Positions 1 to 6,209 of a stretch of 6,386 bases of DNA are shown piece after piece. Source of the DNA: Methanobacteriaceae archaeon (GTDB taxonomy: Archaea; Methanobacteriota; Methanobacteria; Methanobacteriales; Methanobacteriaceae); assembly GCA_017883605.1 (NCBI GenBank), contig JADGNH010000112.1:1-6386 (forward strand), written 5' to 3'. Within the stretch, counting starts at the first letter, position 1. Each line of letters starts with the position of its first letter. The translations under genes and the position numbers were made by a program. Under the pieces are notes generated by a model. That model did no database searches and was not told where the DNA came from. It was given only the letters and a program-made list of their open reading frames with translations.

Positions 1-74
1 AAATATTTTTTTTAATAAATTGATAAGTTTTTTGGTTAAGGCTTCTATTTAAGATAATTTATAAATGATCATAG

Positions 75-128
75 TGTGAAAAGAAACCTAATTTATATCG
101 AGGTCGATGATCTAAAAATGTTTTCACA
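75..128. repeat. Inverted repeat, 8-base arms
   Basis: TGTGAAAA at 75-82 is mirrored by TTTTCACA at 121-128, with 38 bases between. The arms flank the TTTATAT element. It could be a pair of regulator half-sites or a weak RNA hairpin; in AT-rich DNA chance is also possible. Confidence 0.35.
92..98 (+). promoter_or_regulatory. Candidate TATA box upstream of the PAS gene
   Basis: The TTTATAT element at 92-98 matches the archaeal TATA consensus. It would place transcription start near 120, giving a leader of roughly 58 bases to ATG 178 or 120 bases to ATG 241. Other TATA-like elements at 58-65 (TTTATAAA) and 142-149 (TTTATCAT) compete with it; the latter would give an almost leaderless transcript for ATG 178. 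Which one is used cannot be decided from sequence. Confidence 0.35.
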
Positions 129-142
129 TAGTTAAACATACT

Positions 143-161
143 TTATCATAATAAATGATAA
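143..161. repeat. Perfect 7-base dyad, possible operator
   Basis: TTATCAT at 143-149 and ATGATAA at 155-161 form a 19-base dyad with a 5-base centre, just upstream of the PAS gene's first ATG. The size and spacing suit binding by a helix-turn-helix dimer. No regulator is identified. Confidence 0.35.
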
Positions 162-177
162 TTATAATTAAAGATAA

Positions 178-2115
178 ATGAGCATATTCACAATACCCCC
201 GGAGCACTTCAATATACCCAGTACCGGAACAGAGGGTCGTATGAAAGATAGTGATAAGACAAAAGAACAACTTATAGATGAATTAGTTGTTTCACGTAAT
301 GAATTGGTTGTTTTACGTAAACGAATATTTGAATTTGAAAAGTTAAAAAACCAGGGCAATGGTTTAGATGAGAAGCCGGATTTCAAATCACAACTTTTAG
401 ACGCTGCTACGGATTCCATCTTTTTGCATGATTTTAGAGGGAACATTATCTATGTAAACGAAATTTGTTACATTTCCAGGGGTTATGGTAAAGATGAATT
501 GATGGCAATGAATCTTTATGATCTAGATGTTCCAGAATATGCAAAACTTATAAAACCCCGAGTTAAGGGTTTGATGGATAAAGGTAATGATATCTTTGAG
601 TCAGCTCATTTTCGCAAAGATGGATCTATAATGCCGGTAGAGGTGCACGCCCGGATCATTGAATTAGATGGAGAAAAACTCATTCTCAGTGTTGTTCGAG
701 ATATTACTGAGCTCAAACATGCAGAAGGGCTATTAAGGGATGTCGAGGAGCGCTATAGTTTATTGGTTGAAAATATGAACGATGGTCTGTTGGTGATAGA
801 TTCTGATGGAAAATTTGCCTATATCAACCGAAAGCTGAATGAAATGCTTGGCTATCCTCATGATGAATTGATGGACTGTAAAATGGAGGATCTTCTGGAC
901 ACAGAAAATCGGGAAATACTGTATAAACAGTTGGCCAAAAGACGGAGAGGAGAGCACGGTGTTTACGAACTGGACTGGATCAGGAAAGATGGAAGTAAAA
1001 TTTCAACCCGAATGTCTCCCATGCCATTATTTGACCATGATAGCAAGTTTAAAGGTAGCTATGCAGTAATTACTGATATTACCCGGCGTAAAAAAGCGGA
1101 AGAAGCCTTGAAAAATCTTAAGGATGAACTGGAAATAAGGGTAAAGAAGAGAACTGCAGATTTAAAAGTTGCTGGAGATAAGCTGCAAATCGAGCTGAAT
1201 ATTCGTAAAAAAACAGAAGAAGAGCTTAAAAAAGAGAAAGATAAGGTACAAATGTATATTAATATTGCAGGTGTGATCCTGGTAGTTATTGAAGCTGATG
1301 AAAGGGTAAGTCTTATAAATAAAAAGGGATGTGAAATTTTAGGATACCCTGAGGAAGAAATCATTGGAAAAAATTGGTTTGAGAGTTTTATCCCAAAAAA
1401 AGAGAGAAATGAAGTGTTAAACAGTTTTAAAAACTTAATGGCCGGAGAAATTGGGCAGGTAGAATACTTTGAAAACTCTATTTTGATTAGAAATGGTGAT
1501 ATAAGGATTATAGCCTGGAATAACACGGTACTGACCGATGAAGAAGGTAGAATAATTGGCACCCTCAGTTCAGGGGAGGATATCACCGAACGAAAGCGGG
1601 TAGAAGAAGCTTTAAAGAGAAGTGAAGAGAGATATCGGACTATTATCGAAAGTTCACAGTCAGGAATCATCTCCATAGATTCAAAGGCAAAGGTACGTTA
1701 CGTCAACCAGCAGATGGCCCATATGTTAGGTTATACCATGCAGGAAGCCGTTGGTCGTCCGGTATTCGATTTTGTGGATCATAAAGGGCAAAAAAGGCTT
1801 CGAGATCATTTAAAAAGGCGTAAACAAGGAATAAGAGAAGCTTATGAGCTGAAACTTATTCGTAAAGACGGTTCAGATTTCTGGGCTCTTATCTCAGCTA
1901 ACCCTCTATTTAACTTGAAATCAGAATATATAGGTTCGGTAGGTGTTATTATAAATATTAGCGCACGCAAAGGTGTTGAGAAAGCACTTTTGGGGGCGGT
2001 AATTGAAAAAGAGAATGATTTACGGTTGATCATGGCGGGCATGATTGAGGCCATTGATCAGTTGAAAGAGAAGGAATATCATGATCTTTTAAAACAACAA
2101 TCGAAATTGACTTGA
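178..2115 (+). CDS. Multi-PAS domain sensor protein without a visible output domain
   Basis: Cytoplasmic signal-sensing protein of 645 residues made of four PAS/PAC units: about residues 70-180, 190-305, 355-473 and 483-598. Each PAS core shows a G-Y-x-x-(D/E)-E type turn (for example LGYPHDEL near 225, LGYPEEEI near 388). Three end in a clear PAC motif: FRKDGS...VRDITE, WIRKDGS...ITDITRRKKAE and LIRKDGS...IINISARK; the third unit has only the ...GEDITERKR part. A charged coiled coil (305-357) separates units 2 and 3, and an N-terminal helix (24-58) leads into unit 1. I see no membrane segment, no HisKA histidine, no HATPase N/G boxes and no GGDEF or methyl-accepting domain; the last 45 residues are a charged helix. 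Such proteins probably pass signals by protein contact, but ligand and partner are unknown. The start is uncertain: ATG 178 lacks a Shine-Dalgarno sequence. ATG 241 begins the familiar MKDSDKTKEQLIDEL opening and has a weak GAGGG four bases upstream. I kept 178 because base composition rises sharply there. Confidence 0.88.
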   Translation: MSIFTIPPEHFNIPSTGTEGRMKDSDKTKEQLIDELVVSRNELVVLRKRIFEFEKLKNQGNGLDEKPDFKSQLLDAATDSIFLHDFRGNIIYVNEICYISRGYGKDELMAMNLYDLDVPEYAKLIKPRVKGLMDKGNDIFESAHFRKDGSIMPVEVHARIIELDGEKLILSVVRDITELKHAEGLLRDVEERYSLLVENMNDGLLVIDSDGKFAYINRKLNEMLGYPHDELMDCKMEDLLDTENREILYKQLAKRRRGEHGVYELDWIRKDGSKISTRMSPMPLFDHDSKFKGSYAVITDITRRKKAEEALKNLKDELEIRVKKRTADLKVAGDKLQIELNIRKKTEEELKKEKDKVQMYINIAGVILVVIEADERVSLINKKGCEILGYPEEEIIGKNWFESFIPKKERNEVLNSFKNLMAGEIGQVEYFENSILIRNGDIRIIAWNNTVLTDEEGRIIGTLSSGEDITERKRVEEALKRSEERYRTIIESSQSGIISIDSKAKVRYVNQQMAHMLGYTMQEAVGRPVFDFVDHKGQKRLRDHLKRRKQGIREAYELKLIRKDGSDFWALISANPLFNLKSEYIGSVGVIINISARKGVEKALLGAVIEKENDLRLIMAGMIEAIDQLKEKEYHDLLKQQSKLT

Positions 2116-2130
2116 TTTTGCTAAATTTAG

Positions 2131-2172
2131 GTTTTTGATTCAGCTAATTTTTTGGTTTGATTTAATTAATTC
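2131..2172 (+). terminator. T-rich terminator region after the PAS gene
   Basis: Two T runs (TTTTT near 2132 and TTTTTT near 2148) in a T-rich stretch 15-60 bases after the stop codon resemble archaeal intrinsic terminators, which rely on oligo-T rather than a hairpin. No stem-loop is needed or evident. Confidence 0.4.
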
Positions 2173-2215
2173 TGGGGCTTGATTGGCTATTCTGACATAA
2201 TACTGCTTATAAAAA

Positions 2216-2260
2216 TTAAATAAAAATAAATATATAAAATCCTGAAAACCCAAAAAAATT
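2216..2260 (-). terminator. Oligo-T terminator after guaAB
   Basis: Reading on the minus strand, a run of seven T (2258-2252) appears about ten bases past the guaAB stop. Further T-rich tracts follow down to about 2216. This fits an archaeal oligo-T terminator and separates guaAB from the converging PAS gene. Confidence 0.45.
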
Positions 2261-2268
2261 TAGAATTA

Positions 2269-3195
2269 TCAGGCAAATTCAATGGTGCTAGGTGGTTTAT
2301 CGCTCACAGAGAGTGCTACATGGGTGACTTCCGGTATTTCCGCGGTAATCCTCTGGGAGATGGTTTTTATCATGCTCCAGGGAAGTTCAGGCACATTGGC
2401 GGTCATAGCATCTAATGATTCCACCATTCGCAGAACCACCAAGTAGCCATAGTCCCTTATATCCCCTTTAACTCCGGTGACTTTGGTGTCGGTTAAAACT
2501 GCGAAATACTGCCATAATATTCCATGGAGACCTTCCTTTTTAACTTCCTCTTCTACAATGGCGTTTGCTTTTCTGCATATCTCTATCTTCTCAGGATTCA
2601 GCGCCCCAACCACACGTACCGCAAGTCCAGGACCGGGATATGGTTGTCTTTGCACCATTTCATCGGGAAGACCCAGTTCAGACCCTAAAATTCTCACCTC
2701 GTCTTTGTAAAGTTCCCTTATAGGTTCCACTATCTCCAGCACCAGGCCGTGAGGCAGGGCCAGGTTATGATGGGACTTGATCTGTCCCTGGCTTTCAATC
2801 CAGTCTGGTGCTATGGTTCCCTGCACCAGATAATCTGCCCCCACTTCTTCGGCCACTCTTTCAAAGACGTTTATGAACACTTCACCAATTATCTTCCTCT
2901 TTTCTTCGGGATCTGCAACACCCTCCAGTCTTTCTAGAAATTCGTCTTTGGCGTCCACTGTTATGAGGTTAAGCCTGTTTTTGAAGGTTTTTTCAACATA
3001 ATCAGCCTCTCCTTGACGTAGAAGGCCGTGGTCAACGAATACTGCTACCAAGTTGTTTCCAATAGCTCTGGAGGTCAAAACAGATGCCACTGAGCTGTCA
3101 ACACCACCTGATAGCGCTATTATGGCTTTTTTATTGCCTACAGCTTTTTTAATTTTATTTATAGATTCATTTATAAAATCAGATGGATCTAACAT
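2269..3195 (-). CDS. guaAB: GMP synthase subunit B (ATP pyrophosphatase subunit)
   Basis: Catalyses the ATP-dependent amination of XMP to GMP, the last step of de novo guanine nucleotide synthesis, in the cytoplasm. In archaea it pairs with a separate glutamine amidotransferase subunit (GuaAA) that supplies ammonia. The 308 residues cover the N-type ATP-pyrophosphatase domain, with the PP-loop SGGVDSS at 29-35, VFVDHGLLR at 52-60 and QGTIAPDWIE at 125-134. The GMP synthase dimerisation domain follows, with RQPYPGPGLAVRV at 183-195 and DKPPSTIE near the C terminus. There is no class I glutaminase domain, as expected for the two-subunit form. The start is set by AGGTGA at 3206-3201, five bases before ATG 3195; an in-frame GTG at 3204 lies inside that Shine-Dalgarno sequence and is unlikely to be used. 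The gene stands alone: no guaAA is adjacent, the next upstream gene is divergent and the downstream neighbour converges. It ends in EFA where many family members end in EWE. Confidence 0.97.
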   Translation of the reverse strand: MLDPSDFINESINKIKKAVGNKKAIIALSGGVDSSVASVLTSRAIGNNLVAVFVDHGLLRQGEADYVEKTFKNRLNLITVDAKDEFLERLEGVADPEEKRKIIGEVFINVFERVAEEVGADYLVQGTIAPDWIESQGQIKSHHNLALPHGLVLEIVEPIRELYKDEVRILGSELGLPDEMVQRQPYPGPGLAVRVVGALNPEKIEICRKANAIVEEEVKKEGLHGILWQYFAVLTDTKVTGVKGDIRDYGYLVVLRMVESLDAMTANVPELPWSMIKTISQRITAEIPEVTHVALSVSDKPPSTIEFA

Positions 3196-3200
3196 GAGTT

Positions 3201-3206
3201 TCACCT
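3201..3206 (-). promoter_or_regulatory. Shine-Dalgarno site deciding the guaAB start
   Basis: AGGTGA (minus strand 3206-3201) is complementary to the archaeal 16S rRNA 3' end and sits five bases before ATG 3195. It overlaps an in-frame GTG at 3204-3202, which excludes that GTG as the likely start. Confidence 0.8.
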
Positions 3207-3234
3207 AATATAGTCTTTTTTCATTTAAGTTGGG

Positions 3235-3243
3235 TTTATTTAT
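3235..3243 (-). promoter_or_regulatory. Candidate TATA box of guaAB
   Basis: On the minus strand ATAAATAAA at 3243-3235 lies about 40 bases before ATG 3195. The usual spacing would start transcription near 3214, leaving a short leader of about 19 bases that just includes the AGGTGA ribosome site. It is the best placed TATA-like element, though the region is AT-rich throughout. Confidence 0.4.
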
Positions 3244-3300
3244 CCGTTATTTGATTATTTCATCTGTTATTTGGTTTTTTTATCTATTATCCAACCCATG
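3241..3300. repeat. Three degenerate 20-base tandem units upstream of the guaAB promoter
   Basis: Units at 3241-3260, 3261-3280 and 3281-3300 are aligned at exactly 20-base spacing. Units 1 and 2 agree at 16 of 20 positions with the shared core GTTATTTG. Unit 3 keeps only the ATCTATTAT half. The first unit abuts the guaAB TATA-like element. Two-helical-turn spacing would place the copies on the same DNA face, as for a cooperative regulator; slippage in T-rich DNA is the simple alternative. Confidence 0.5.
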
Positions 3301-3491
3301 AGTAGTTTTCCAGGTTATTTGTTGTCATTTTAGTTAAATATGAGTTTAAAAATGTTGTATCTGTTTTTTTTAACTTCTTTGCTGGTTTTTTCAAATAGTT
3401 TAATTATTCTTCTTCTTACTGATTGTTTCAATAGTTAATATTCTAATCAGCTTTAAATCATAGTAATTAAATCAGTTTAAATCTATAAATA

Positions 3492-3527
3492 TTAATCAAT
3501 TTATTTAATTTAATCAATTTATTTAAT
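3492..3527. repeat. Perfect tandem repeat, 2 x 18 bases
   Basis: The 18-base unit TTAATCAATTTATTTAAT occurs twice with no gap (3492-3509, 3510-3527). Partial copies follow at 3523-3537 (TTAATCAG then T-rich) and precede at 3445-3460 and 3470-3484 (AATCAG then TTTAAAT). The array ends about 20 bases before the TATA element of the gtrA-like gene, so it could hold regulator or promoter-enhancing sites. Confidence 0.75.
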
Positions 3528-3549
3528 CAGTTTTTACATTCTATAATAA

Positions 3550-3556
3550 TTTATAC
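3550..3556 (+). promoter_or_regulatory. Candidate TATA box of the gtrA-like gene
   Basis: TTTATAC at 3550-3556 would start transcription near 3578, giving a leader of about 24 bases that carries the AGGTGG ribosome site before ATG 3602. This also argues against TTG 3578 as the start codon. Confidence 0.5.
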
Positions 3557-3601
3557 TGTAGTCTAATATTCATTTTATTGGACTTAAATTTTAGGTGGAA
3601 T

Positions 3602-4033
3602 ATGATTATAAAAATAAAGAATATAATGGCGAAGTTATTGAAACATGAAGCGGACAGTACTCATGTCCAGTTATTCCGTTATATGTTTGTAGGTGGAGCT
3701 GCATTTATAGTGGATTTTGGGTCTTTATTTATCTTAACTCAATATTTTGGAATTTATTATCTGGTATCCGCCGCTATAGCTTTTGTTTTAGGTCTGGCTG
3801 CTAATTATGCCCTGAGTATAAGTTGGGTTTTTAACAGGAGAACCCTTGAAAACAGGACCCTGGAATTTGGAGTCTTTACTTTCATCGGGATTATAGGTCT
3901 GGGTCTGAATGAGCTTTTCATATGGTTTTTTACATCAGAGATTGGTTTTTATTATTTGATATCAAAGATCATCTCTGCCATCATAATACTGTTTTGGAAC
4001 TTCTTCGCCAGAAAATTTACTTTATTTAGGTAG
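3602..4033 (+). CDS. GtrA family membrane protein
   Basis: A 143-residue integral membrane protein of the GtrA family, whose members are linked to synthesis or membrane transfer of polyprenyl-phosphate sugars for cell-surface polysaccharides and glycoproteins. Four hydrophobic helices are visible at about 25-47, 52-73, 88-110 and 115-135. The family's internal duplication shows in the paired motifs NYALSISWVF (68-77) and NFFARKFTLF (133-142). The opening LFRYMFVGGAAFIVDFG (24-40) is also typical, and the length fits the family. The start is ATG 3602, because AGGTGG lies at 3593-3598 just upstream; an in-frame TTG at 3578 would precede that site and ATG 3626 has none. It is the first gene of a plus-strand group with an FAD oxidoreductase and a GT39-like membrane protein, which supports a role in envelope glycosylation. 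The actual substrate cannot be read from sequence. Confidence 0.93.
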   Translation: MIIKIKNIMAKLLKHEADSTHVQLFRYMFVGGAAFIVDFGSLFILTQYFGIYYLVSAAIAFVLGLAANYALSISWVFNRRTLENRTLEFGVFTFIGIIGLGLNELFIWFFTSEIGFYYLISKIISAIIILFWNFFARKFTLFR

Positions 4034-4117
4034 AATTTTAGTAGAAATTATTCGATAGAAAATTTATGGATAGAAGAATAGTAAAATTTGTATTGAGAAT
4101 GGTTTAAAATTTGTTTG

Positions 4118-4165
4118 GATTGGGAATTTATTTGATATTACTTTGGTAATTGGAAATTTATTTGA
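4118..4165. repeat. Direct repeat at 30-base spacing upstream of the FAD oxidoreductase gene
   Basis: GATTGGGAATTTATTTGA at 4118-4135 recurs as AATTGGAAATTTATTTGA at 4148-4165, with 16 of 18 positions identical and copies 30 bases apart. Each contains an AATTTATTT element that could act as a TATA box. The duplication lies in the 173-base gap after the gtrA-like gene. Confidence 0.6.
4155..4163 (+). promoter_or_regulatory. Candidate TATA box of the FAD oxidoreductase gene
   Basis: AAATTTATT within the second direct-repeat copy would start transcription near 4184, leaving a leader of about 23 bases that includes AGGATG (4197-4202) before ATG 4207. The 173-base gap after the gtrA-like gene makes a separate promoter plausible. 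The first repeat copy at 4126-4134 could serve as an alternative. Confidence 0.35.
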
Positions 4166-4206
4166 CAAGTATTGTAAATAGAATTATTTGTAAAATAGGA
4201 TGTTAC

Positions 4207-5823
4207 ATGGACCAAAAAAATCAGGAAAAAGCGGTTATAATGGGCGCAGGTCCGGCAGGCCTGACTGTTGCCTATGAATTGCTTGATAAGACCGATATAA
4301 AACCAGTTATCTTTGAAGCAACCAATGACATTGGTGGCATATCTAAAACGGTTAATTATAGGGGTAACCGGATTGATATCGGCGGGCACCGGTTTTTTTC
4401 CAAATCAGACAAAATCATGAAGTGGTGGCAGAATATACTCCCCCTGCAGGGAGCACCGGCCCGGGACGACCGGCTTTTAGGAAGAAATGTTCCACTATCT
4501 AGGGAATATGTGGAAAAAGAATTAAGATCCAGCAAATTAAAGAGATCCAATGCTCCTGACCCTGAAAAAACAGATGAAGTGATGTTAAATCGCAGCCGTA
4601 TTTCCCGAATATTTTTCCTCCGCAAATTCTTTGATTATCCTGTTTCACTAAATTTCACCACCCTGTCCAACCTCGGTCTTAAAAGAACGGCAAAAATAGG
4701 CACAAGTTATTTAAAAACTTCTTTAAATCCGATACAGGATGAGAAGTCCCTTGAAGATTTTTTTATAAACCGGTTTGGAAGGGAATTATACCTCACCTTT
4801 TTTAAAGACTACACCGAGAAAGTTTGGGGAGTTCCCTGCAGTGAAATAAAATCTGACTGGGGCTCTCAGCGGATAAAGGGTTTATCTATAAAAAAAACCA
4901 TTTCGCACGCTTTAAAAAATAGTTTTTCCCGGGATTCATCCCTCTCCCAGGAGAAAGTGGAGACCAGTCTCATTGGACAGTTTATGTACCCTAAATTTGG
5001 TCCAGGGCAGATGTGGGAGGAAGTTGCAAGAATAGTAATAGAAAATGGCGGTGAAATCCATAAAGGACATCGGATAGTGGGGATTGAAAAGGACGTTAAC
5101 CGGGTGGTGGGGGTTGAACTGGAAGATGGATCAGGACAACAAAAAAATTATAAAGGCGACTATTTCTTTTCATCCATTCCGGTAAAAGATTTAATAGATT
5201 CTTTTCAAGGAGAAGTGCCCTCTGAAGTTCAAGAAGTGGCTCAAGGATTAGTTTACCGCGACTTCATAACTGTGGGGTTGCTCTTAAAAAAGCTGAATAT
5301 AAAAAATGAGTCAAAAATAAAAACCGTTAATGATCTGGTCCCAGATAACTGGATTTATATACAGGAGCGAGATGTGAAGTTAGGCAGACTTCAGATATTC
5401 AATAACTGGAGTCCATACCTGGTAAAAGATTATAAAAACGTCTGGATAGGTTTGGAATACTTCTGTAATGAAGGGGACCAGTTGTGGAATATGGCAGATG
5501 ATGATTTCACCAGCTTTGCTGTAGATGAACTGGCCAAGATTGATATCATCCGCAAGGAAGATTTAGAGGACAGCGTAGTAATCAGGGTGCCCAAAACTTA
5601 TCCTGCTTACTTTGGAACCTATGAACGTTTCCCGGTTATTCGGGAGTTCACAGATAAATTTGAAAATCTGTTTTTAATAGGAAGAAATGGAATGCACCGC
5701 TACAACAACATGGATCACTCCATGCTCACTGCCATGGCAGCAGTAGATAACATAATAAAAGGCGAGGTTTCCAAGGATAATTTGTGGAGTGTCAACGCTG
5801 AAGAAGATTACCATGAAGAGTAA
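4207..5823 (+). CDS. FAD-dependent oxidoreductase, UDP-galactopyranose mutase / amine oxidase superfamily
   Basis: A soluble flavoprotein of 538 residues. The N-terminal Rossmann fold has the dinucleotide motif GAGPAG (13-18), with an acidic residue (E37) ending the second strand, then DIGGISKT (41-48) and DIGGHRFFSK (56-65). The last is typical of the UDP-galactopyranose mutase / protoporphyrinogen oxidase group. Other family landmarks are DPEKTDEVML, SRISRIFFLRKFFDYP, FFKDYTEKVWGVP and the C-terminal FAD-contact segment FLIGRNGMHRYNNMDHS (489-505). It is longer than bacterial Glf (about 370-400 residues), so I do not call it glf. Homologues of this length commonly sit in surface-polysaccharide clusters with unknown substrate; sugar-ring isomerisation or a redox step on a sugar or lipid carrier are both possible. 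ATG 4207 is chosen because AGGATG at 4197-4202 gives a Shine-Dalgarno-like site; the frame stays open upstream to a TTG at 4150 without support. It lies 173 bases after the gtrA-like gene, with a possible promoter of its own, and 58 bases before the next gene. Confidence 0.92.
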   Translation: MDQKNQEKAVIMGAGPAGLTVAYELLDKTDIKPVIFEATNDIGGISKTVNYRGNRIDIGGHRFFSKSDKIMKWWQNILPLQGAPARDDRLLGRNVPLSREYVEKELRSSKLKRSNAPDPEKTDEVMLNRSRISRIFFLRKFFDYPVSLNFTTLSNLGLKRTAKIGTSYLKTSLNPIQDEKSLEDFFINRFGRELYLTFFKDYTEKVWGVPCSEIKSDWGSQRIKGLSIKKTISHALKNSFSRDSSLSQEKVETSLIGQFMYPKFGPGQMWEEVARIVIENGGEIHKGHRIVGIEKDVNRVVGVELEDGSGQQKNYKGDYFFSSIPVKDLIDSFQGEVPSEVQEVAQGLVYRDFITVGLLLKKLNIKNESKIKTVNDLVPDNWIYIQERDVKLGRLQIFNNWSPYLVKDYKNVWIGLEYFCNEGDQLWNMADDDFTSFAVDELAKIDIIRKEDLEDSVVIRVPKTYPAYFGTYERFPVIREFTDKFENLFLIGRNGMHRYNNMDHSMLTAMAAVDNIIKGEVSKDNLWSVNAEEDYHEE

Positions 5824-5881
5824 TTTATTATTAAAGTTCATCATGAAAGTATATTAATTAAAGTGATTATGGAGTGCATAA

Positions 5882-6169
5882 ATGAATTTGGTATTAAAAA
5901 ATAGTTTCCTAAAAAATTTTGAATTAAGACTGATATTGGTTTTGGTTTTATATACCTTTTTGGGAATTATATTACTCAAGTACTACCAATTTCAGATAAA
6001 TCCGGATGCAATACAATATATAGGGATTGCTAAAGCATATTTTAGTGGAAATTTTGGTAAAGCTGTTGATAGCTATTGGGGACCATTTTTATCCTGGCTA
6101 TTACTGCCATTTTTATTTTTAGGACGGAGTCCAGAGGATATTCTTTATTTTGCTAAAATATTGAAATGA
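5882..6169 (+). CDS. N-terminal fragment of a GT39/PMT-like membrane glycosyltransferase, probably truncated
   Basis: Only 95 residues, but it reads like the beginning of a much larger multi-pass membrane protein. There is a short charged N terminus, a first membrane helix (about 16-35), then an extracytoplasmic-style loop INPDAIQYIGIAKAYFSGNF (39-58) whose acidic D42 is where GT39/PMT/ArnT-type enzymes carry their catalytic aspartate. YWGPFLSWLLLPFLFLG (65-81) follows and enters a second helix. Family members usually run several hundred residues with about ten or more helices; this frame ends at TGA 6167 after FAKILK, where the next helix would be expected. Upstream GGAGTG at 5871-5876 is five bases before the ATG, so the start looks genuine. 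The position after GtrA and the FAD enzyme suits a glycosyltransferase using lipid-linked sugar. The fragment is probably non-functional. Family assignment is by pattern recognition from a short stretch, so it is moderate. Confidence 0.65.
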   Translation: MNLVLKNSFLKNFELRLILVLVLYTFLGIILLKYYQFQINPDAIQYIGIAKAYFSGNFGKAVDSYWGPFLSWLLLPFLFLGRSPEDILYFAKILK

Positions 6170-6209
6170 AATATTTTAAAAAAGCTCTTTAACACGAAAA
6201 ACCTCCTTA

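Larger units (their letters stand above)
3196..3601. other. 406-base gene-free divergent intergenic region
   Basis: No supportable gene lies between guaAB (leftward) and the gtrA-like gene (rightward). The stretch is very AT-rich with stops in all frames. It contains the guaAB promoter and ribosome site at its left end, three 20-base repeat units at 3241-3300, a T-rich middle (about 3300-3440), iterated AATCA motifs from 3444, a perfect 18-base tandem repeat at 3492-3527, and the gtrA-like promoter near 3550. No tRNA-like or other structured RNA was seen. Confidence 0.7.

Noticed and set aside
1059..1676. A 205-codon minus-strand frame inside the PAS gene
   Set aside because: It is antisense to clear PAS domain coding sequence; its Ser/Ile/Phe-rich protein is the usual shadow of a Lys/Glu-rich gene.
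2477..2937. Plus-strand frames opposite guaAB
   Set aside because: They lie entirely within the well supported guaAB coding sequence and show no family motifs.
3340..3438. A 32-codon hydrophobic frame starting MSLKMLYLFF on the plus strand
   Set aside because: It has no ribosome site, sits in T-rich DNA that gives hydrophobic residues by composition alone, and resembles no family I know.
3241..3537. A CRISPR array, suggested by regularly spaced short repeats
   Set aside because: Units are 18-20 bases, directly adjacent without unique spacers, degenerate and AT-rich; no cas gene is nearby.
4150..4206. TTG start at 4150 for the FAD oxidoreductase
   Set aside because: The extra 19 residues overlap promoter-like and ribosome-site sequence, and the dinucleotide-binding motif sits at normal distance from ATG 4207.
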